DNA of 26,540 nt from Christensenella sp. UBA1260 (lineage in GTDB: Bacteria; Bacillota; Clostridia; Christensenellales; CAG-917), in the NCBI GenBank assembly GCA_002308155.1, contig DBVQ01000012.1, positions 3,819 through 30,358 of the forward strand, read 5' to 3'. The notes under the pieces were generated by a model that saw only the letters and a list, made by a program, of their open reading frames with translations, did no database searches and had not been told where the DNA came from. A program made the position numbers and the translations under genes. How positions within the stretch are numbered: the stretch's first letter is position 1; each line of letters opens with the position of its first letter. Shown here piece after piece: positions 16,001-25,000 of the stretch.

Positions 16001-19000
16001 ATCGCGGCACTTGCCGGCAACACAGCGGTCACAAACGGCAAATCCATCACGGAAATCATCAAGGAGTTTGACCTTGATCTCGCACTCAATGTTGACGTTG
16101 CTGTTTCTCCGGAAATCGCACTTGACTTGAGCTTGGACAGCAACCTCATCGCACTTGAGATTTCACTCCACGACCTTGGCATTGCAACAGGCAAAGACAA
16201 CGATACGGCAGAGGGTATTTCTCTCAAGCTTGAAAGTGCTGTTGCAAGAAAGGACCTTGTTCTTATTGAACCAGGCGATGTCATCCCAGATGCAGAAAAA
16301 TATGACGAACAAGGCAATCAAAGCAATAGCGGTGCGTACAAGAAAGTTGACCACTTCAAGCAACAAGCAGATGCTCACATAATCTCCATTGACCTCGCAA
16401 TCGTGGTCGATTACAGAGCGTGCGCAACATATGTTCGTCTTGATGACGAAACACTTGCAAACTATCCGCTTGATGAGAGATATGAAAAGAACGCAAAAGA
16501 CGGCAAATTCGTCAAAGACCCAAGAGGTCATTATGTAAGAGACGGCTTCACATACGACCAGCTTCTCGATGCAATCTTTGGTTTGCCGGCGCTTGCAAGC
16601 ATCATGTCTTATGCGCTTCCTGTCGTGCGTTTTGGCGGCGAGAGCTTTGTCTCAGCCAACACAGACGGCTCGCTCACAGTTGGTGCTTTGCTTGAGCACC
16701 TCGGCCTCAGCGTGCTCCTCGATTCTGCAATCGCTGACAGCTTCCTCGTTGAAATCGGTCTCAAAGTTGACCTTGAAAAACTTGGCTTGTTTGATGAAAC
16801 AACAGGCGATTTGAAGCCAATTGACACAATTGTCATAACAGGTGCAAACCTCATCCGCGCACTTGAAGCAAAGATTGCAATAGACTTTGACTTTGAGCAC
16901 AATCGCGGTGCAACAAAGGTTGGTATCTATCTTGCAGACGGCGAGCTCTTCCTTGACCTCTCCGGCATTGGCAGTGAAAAGATCAGAATCAGTGTTGATC
17001 CGCTTCTTGATTTGCTCACAGAAGTCATGCCAAACAACTTTGACATCAGAGAGTTCAGCTTCAAAGTTGGCGATGTGGTTGATTTGGTCAAGAACATGAT
17101 CGGCGGCGACGATGCAGGCACAGATGCAGTTGTATCGGCAGACGATGACGAAGGCGGCGTGCTTGACGGACTTGACCTCAACGGTATCATGTCAATCATC
17201 AATGCGGCAATCACAAGAATCAGCCTTGAAGCTGCAGAGTATGTCAAGAATCCGGGGCTTTACAGAGTCAAGGATTTGGGCGTTTTCCTCAGCGCAAACA
17301 TCATCAATGATTTGCTTTCAATCTTGACAGGCGAAGAGATTTACTTTGAACAAAGTGTTCTTGACGAATCTCAAAGCGGCATCTTCTTGACATTTGGCGA
17401 CGACTCCTTCAGAGACTTGTATGACAGCGATATGTGGTCATTGAGGCTCTTGTTTGCCTTGGCAAACAAAGAAGACGTCAATGCAGAAGAAGTTGACGAA
17501 GACAAGACATACAAAGTTGACATCAAGTTTGGTCTCAACCTTGAAATCAACGTTGAAAGCAGTGAAACAGTAGTAAGCCTTGTTCCGCAAAACGACAGAC
17601 TCAACTTCATCAGCCTTGACGAATATGTTGAGAACTTGCTCAATGTATTCAACAAGGTGCTTGATTGCACTTATGACGAAGTTGCATCTCCTGCTGCGGG
17701 CAAGTTGTACTATACGTTTGCAAGCGATGCAAACGGCGACTATGTCTATCAAAACGGCACCTATCGTGAGCTTTTGAACACGAAGGATGACGAAGGCAAT
17801 ATCACGGGCAAAGAAGACGCAGGCGACAAGGCTCGCTTTGCACGCAGCTATGCAATGGTTGTCGGCGGCAAGAAGAGAGCAGTGTCCTTTGTCAAAGACC
17901 CGGACGGCGAATATACGTTTGATGAAAACAAGGGCACGTTTGTCCCTGTGTACGCAGGCGTAGGCGCGAACAATATATATAGTGTTCAAGTTGGCGACGA
18001 ACTTGCAAACGACGTCAAACTTTATGCAAGAAACGACATTGAAGAGTATGTTGATCAAAACATCTCATTCAGCGTTTCCGGTCTTGTGTACTTCAATTCC
18101 AACGGAGTTGGATACTCCAACCTCGGCGGACTTTTTGAAAGCTTGCTCGGCGATATGCTCATTGAACTCCAAACACTCAGTGCATTCCACAACGGCATTG
18201 GCTTCAAGCTTTCCGCAAACCTTGACCTCGGCGCAATCAACTTTGCAGGTCTCATGGACAGCAGTGGCGATCACGGCTCAATCCTCGACAGCGACTTTGA
18301 CAAGATTGAACTTGCACTTGAACTCATTGAAACAAACACAGAAAACGACTTTGTCAAGATTCCAAAGAAACAAGGCAGCAGTACTGTCTATGTTGACAAG
18401 GTGCTTGGTGGTATTTATCTGCACAACGGTTCACTCTATCTTGACGCAACCGGTATTGTTGACGTTGCTGAAAACTACTCCAAGATTGACAACTTTATGG
18501 ATATCTTGAACGCAATCATCGACAAGGGCGGCGCGTTTATTGACAAGATCAAGACTGTGTTCAGCAGTGAAGAGAACTCAGATGCTGTGACATCCGCAGA
18601 CGGCGGCAACAACCAAGTCATCCGCGATGCAATCCTTGCACTCGTCTATGGCGACAAGGCATTCCAAATCCAACTCACACGTTCAATCCTCTCACTCCTC
18701 ATCTCTTCAATCTTGCCTGATCTCGGTTCAATTGAAGACGTGTTTGATATGTTTGAAATCTCCTTGAATGTACAACACGGCGAGGAAATCTACTCCAAGG
18801 TTGCAGATATTGAAGCGGGTGTTCCTGCTGAAGAAAAGACAAAGTATTATGAGATAGAGATTGGCGGCAATTTGTATTATGTCACCAACAGCTATCAACT
18901 CTACTATAAAGACGGCGAAGATCAATATCACGAAGCTGCTCCAGGATACGTTGGCACAACTTATGTCTTGTATTATGACGACTATCGTGAAGTCCTCCAT

Positions 19001-22000
19001 GTCTATGATTCTGTTGAAGTCTTTGACACAGAGCTCTTCAAGAAAGACAGATACACATATTTCGAGGATGAGAACTACGAGACTATTGACAACGTCAACG
19101 GCAAGTATGCTGCTGTCGAAATCAATGGTTGGACTTATCTCCCGATCAGCATCTACAACCTCTACCACAAGGATGGCGAGGGCAAGCTCGTCAAGAACGA
19201 AGGCAACAAGTTCTTGACAGCTGGTGCAAACTACATCATCTACAACGGTGCAGAGAAGGCTGTTGACAGCTTGCGCACACGTAGATTCGGCTATGTCAAG
19301 TCTGATCTTGATCATGAATACACGCTTGACAAGAACGGCATGTACAAGAAGGTTGCAGATGAATATATCCTCATGGATTATGTCGAAGCAGAAACCTATG
19401 ACGGCGATCGCTATGTCAAGGAAGGCGAGTACTATCGTTCAGTGAGATATTACAACAGACTTGACGAGTTCTTTGTTGGTCTCAACATCGCAGTCGGCAG
19501 CGTTGATATGGGCTTTGAAGTCGGCGGATTGGAGTTCGGCTTTGGCGCAGGACAAACATTGCTTCCGGATTACATCAAGGACGGCAAAGAGCACACATAC
19601 AAGCTTTTGGGACAAGAATATGTCTATGACTCATTGGATGCGGATGCTGTTGCCAATACAAAAGACCTCAGCACCAACCCGTTCTATGATACAGTCATAA
19701 GAGTTGCATTCTCTGTTGAACTTGACTTTTCTATCACAGAAAGCACATTTGACTTCGGCAAGATTTTGCACAACATCTTGGGCGACATTGATGGTATTGT
19801 GTTTGAAGCTCCAAGCACGGCAAAGCACTATTCATCCGCACACTTCCGTCTTGATTTCAGCCTCATGCTCGACATGTACGACGTCACGAACTCCGAGCTC
19901 ACGGCAGAACTCTTTGCGGTCACAGAAACAGGCTATCAATCCAAGTGGCTTGGCATTTACTATCTCAACAATGCACTCTATATTGACGCAGAAGATTTCC
20001 TCAACATCCCGAAGATCTCAATCAGTGGTCTCAACATAGTTGACCTTCTCGGCGATATTTTGGGCATGGATGGCAACGATATCTTCATCCATTGGGACGA
20101 CTTTGCAGAGTCGAGCTCTGATGCAATGACTTCTGACGATGCAGAAGTTGACTTCTCCAACAAGGACCTTGCTGCGGCATTCCTTATCAGCAGAAATCAC
20201 CTTGCAATTGCTATCGGCGACAAGATGTTTGACTATATCATCAATCTTATCTCCGAGCTCACAGATATTGATCTGTCCAAGTTCATCTACACAGCAATTG
20301 ATGGCAACTTGCTCGTCACACTTGATACAAACGACGGCATCAACCTCGAAGCACAAGCTGGCTTGCAGATTGCAGGTGACAGATTCAATGTTGTCGGCAA
20401 GGCTTCATCTGTCAAGAACAATGTCATCACAAACTTGAAGGCGAACACAAAGGAATACTATGTGTTCAGACCGGCTGATGACGCAAGAGCAACAGCACTT
20501 GGTCAAGATGCATATTACATCTCTGCAAACAGCGGACAATACTTCCGTGCAATCACACCAACTGACAAAGAAACGACAAAATATGTCAAGTACATGGTCA
20601 GCTATTTGACAAATGGTTTGGATGAGACAGTTTTGATTGGCAGATTGGTGCTCGACGGCGGCATTTTGGACGATGCTGATGAGTACATTGCCATTGACAG
20701 TGAAGAAAGCGTCTATGAGCTTGTCTCCGGCGATTCAACAAACCAAGCACTCGTCAAAGACGGAGGCAAGTATGACATCGACCTCAAGTTGTTGCTTGCA
20801 ATCCGCGACCTTGACGTACAATTTATCAATTCAAGAAACTACTCCTTGACGGAGGAAGACTTTGACCAATATATGAGTCTCAACGACCTCGACCGTATCA
20901 GCCTCACTGAGAAGATCGAGATTTCGCCAAGCCTCAAAGTCAGTGTTGATGGCGAAAACGACATTGACCTTGCAGAGCTTATTGAATACTTCTTGCCAGG
21001 CATCAGCAGCACGGATGTCATCACTCTCATTTCAGCAAAATCTGACAGCGGCACAGACGTTGACAGACAATTCTGGCTTGAGCTTACAGTTGATATCCAA
21101 CTTGCCGCACTCATGAATGCAGTGCGTACAAGCATGAGCAAGGGCACAGAAGGCGACTTGCCAATCATTGAGTATGTCAACATGCTCATCGACAAGATCA
21201 AAGGCGTGTTCGATGGCGGATTGTCAGTTGATGCAATCATTGATATCGTGCAAGATGTCGCAAGTTATATTGGTATTTCCGCAAAGATCACAACCCTCAA
21301 CGGCGAAGAGAAAGCACATGGCGAAGATCCGCATACAGTTGCAGGTCTCTATCTCCTCGGCGGCAAGTATGAACTCATGACTGCAAACGAGTACTACGAA
21401 GCAGACAACGACTATGTCGCACCGGATGAGAGATACAGCCACTACTATGAGAACAGCAAGGGCAGCTACTATTACAAGGAAGGTTATGCTGAATTGTCTG
21501 GCGCAGAACTTGTGTCCTATGAAGGCCCAAGATACAGCTTTGTCAACAACGAGTACGTTGCAGATCCAGACGGCACATTCAAGAACGTTGGCGAATATGT
21601 CTATGACACGACAAAGACAGGCGTGACAAGATATTCGTATGACTCATCTTACTGCTATGAAAACCCACTTGGCGAATATTCTCGTATCAATGGTGGTATT
21701 TATATCGACCTCAGCTACTTCAACATTCCAAGTCTCTATATCAACAGTAGAACGATGAGAAAGCTGCTTGGCAACTTGCCATCAATCCTTGGCTCGTTTG
21801 GTATCAACCTTGGCGGCGATGCAGAGTCCAGTGGCGAAGCAATGATCTCTGATGATACACAAGAGAACGAGGAGAGCGGCGAAGGCGGCGGAATTCAACT
21901 TCCACTCATTGACGATACAGTCAGCGGCTATCTCAAGACCTTCCTCTATGGCATCAGAATGACATCATCCTATATTGCTGTCATGCTTGATCCAAACTAT

Positions 22001-25000
22001 ATCAACAGCATCTTGAAGCTTATCGGCGGTGAAGACTTCACACTTCAATTTGGTTATGACTTCACAAACAAGCCTGAACTCAAGATCTATTCTGACAACC
22101 ACAGATACAACTATATGTCAATGACCGACGTGCTTGCTTCGAGCAACACAGCAGAACTTGTCAACAAGACAAGATACAGATTTGTTGTTGAAGAAGTTGA
22201 CGGCAAAGAAAACGGCATGTACTGGAAAGACGAAGACGGCGCGTTCTTCTTGAAGACAGATATGACTGTTTCTCAACGCAAGAACTACGATGCTGCTGTT
22301 GATGCAGGCACAGAGCACTACTACGACATCAGTGTTGTTGACGTCTACATCAGAGTTGACGCCAAGTATGTGCTTTACAAGAACGCAACAACGTCTCAAA
22401 TCAGACGTTCTGACAAAGACCCAGTTCTTGATGCTCAAGGCATTGTGTTCCCACAACTCTTTGTTGAAAATACAGATCATGATCTTGTCCCAGTCTCATC
22501 TTATGGCAATGACAAGATTTACTGCGTCAACGTCCTTGACAAGCGCAACCCACTCATTGGTTTGCAACTCTATTTGTGGAACTATGAAGTTGCACTCAAC
22601 ATCTATATGCCTGAGTTTGATGCTCGTGAGTTTGTCTATGTCACGGCAGAAGAAGCAGAAGCAAAGCATGTTGATGCTCCTGATGGTGCAAAATATACAA
22701 CTCAAGTCCAAGAACTCATGACCGCTGTGGACAGAGAACTCGACGGACTTGATCAATGGTATGCAGATTATTATGACAGCGGCGACTTCAACGGCGCATT
22801 TGTCCCTGCTTTGTATAATGCATCACCACGTTATTATGAATATAAGAATCAATATTATGTAATCGACGTTGACACGCTCTGCGTAAAGAACGGTGACAAC
22901 TATGATCCTGTTGGCACAATGGTCGATTATATGGCACAAATCGCAGACGAAGTGAGCCCTGCAACTTACTATGTGAAAGTTGGCACTGCCTACGTCAAAC
23001 TTCAAAGATCATTTGTCTACAGAAAGACTGTGTACGATCTCGACGGCAAACGCTTGCTTGAAGCAAACGAACTTGATGACAACTTTGCAGAAGCAACAGC
23101 AGGTTCATACAAGCTTGTCGGCAATGAATATGTCGCACTCAGCGCAGCAGAGCTCGGCACATACGTTGGACCAAGATTCAGAAATGAGGGTGTCGGCATC
23201 TACATTGAAGATCATGCAGGCACATACGGCATAAACGAAGACGGCGAATACTTTGCTCTCACAAGTGACCAAAAGGGCGAGTTTACAGGCACAAGATACA
23301 CCAAGTACTTCGTACGCGACGTGCAACCAAGCCTTGTCAGACAACCTGACATCACTTATGTTGACACGGATGACATCTTCTATGTCTCATTGAAGCTCTC
23401 CGGCAGAATTGCGTTTGAAGGCGGAAGAATCTACTCCTCATACAGCGATTATAGATCACTCTACAATGCAATCCCAGCCCATGCGGCTCTCGATGAAGCA
23501 AGCGCAGACATGAGCAATGCTGACTGGGAAGTCATCAAGTACATCTCATTCAAGTACTTCCATGGCGACTATGTACAAGTGACCGACCGCGATGAAGTTG
23601 AAGCCCTCAGAAAGAGCGGTGCGCTCTACATTTGGGCAAACAACTCCGCATATTCCGACAAGTACAGCGGTGTCAACGAACCGTTGAACGAAGTTTTGAG
23701 AGGCATCCTCGGCGACATGCAAGGTTACTTCCAAGTCACTGAGAATACAAAGATGGAAATCTTCTTTGAAATCAAACTCAACATGAGCTTTGAAATCAAC
23801 TTCATGCCTGCATTCAACATCATCGTCAGAGACCTTGACTTTGCGTTTGATGCATTTGGCAGACAAGAAGACTTGAAGACCAACCCAATCGATGTTGACT
23901 ATGACGAATCTCAATATGAGTACTTGACAGAAGAGGAGAGAGCAAACCACACAGACAAACGCTACTATGGTTCACTCACTCACGTGCTCGGCATCTACTA
24001 CAGCAACGACCACGACACAGGCAATGCAGGCCTCTATATTGACCTCAGCTGGTTGCTTGGCAACGGCGGCAAGATGTACATCGATTTGAGCGAGTACTCA
24101 GTTGAAGATGTCATTGGTGGACTCGTTGGCGACTTGCTTGCCGGCACATCCTCCGATGCACTCACTTCGGACGAAACAAAACCGACGGATAAATTAAGCA
24201 TCAACTTGTCAACAAGAAAACCGTCAATTTATATCAACATATTCACAAACGCACTTGCACTCAAGTTGACTTCAAGCTTCTTGAGCGTCATCATTGCAGA
24301 GCTTGCTCCGGATTCCGGCAACATCCTTGAGATGCTTCCGAACTTCCAAATCTACTTGAAGCAAACTCTCAATCCATATGACTTGACTCTCGGCATCTTG
24401 CTCTACAACGAAGCGGGCGACGTGCCGATCCTCGACGTCAAGATGCAAGTGTACGGACTCAACGGCGACGAATTGTCATCAAGCGTCAAGTTCGGCAGAG
24501 AAGAAGACTTCCGTAGAGACGAAGCAGCACATTCTGACGATCCAAACTACAACATCTTCTACTATGCAAACTTCTACAACGATCAAGAGAACGGTCAGTA
24601 TGCAAAGAACAAGACGTCAAAGGGCTACGTCAAAGTTGACGACACATATATTGCAAATACGTTTGAACAAAGCAGCCTTGGCAGATACAAATACGAGGGC
24701 GGAAGATACTTGCCAATGACGGAAGAAGAAGCCGGTACTTTCAAGGGCGAGAGATACACGTCCGGTGGTACTCCTGCGGCAGATGGTGCCTACAAGAAGG
24801 TCAATGAGAGCTATGAGGCCCTCACTGCAACTGAAAGAGGTACATACACAGGCGTCAGATACTTGACACACACACCGTATGAGAGATTCTCATTGCCAGG
24901 CGGCAAGTTTGTTGAAGTCACAAGCAAGGCAAGATATGCATTTGGCTCAACTCACGTGAACACATACGACAACATCCTCTATGGCGATGAAGCTGGTCTT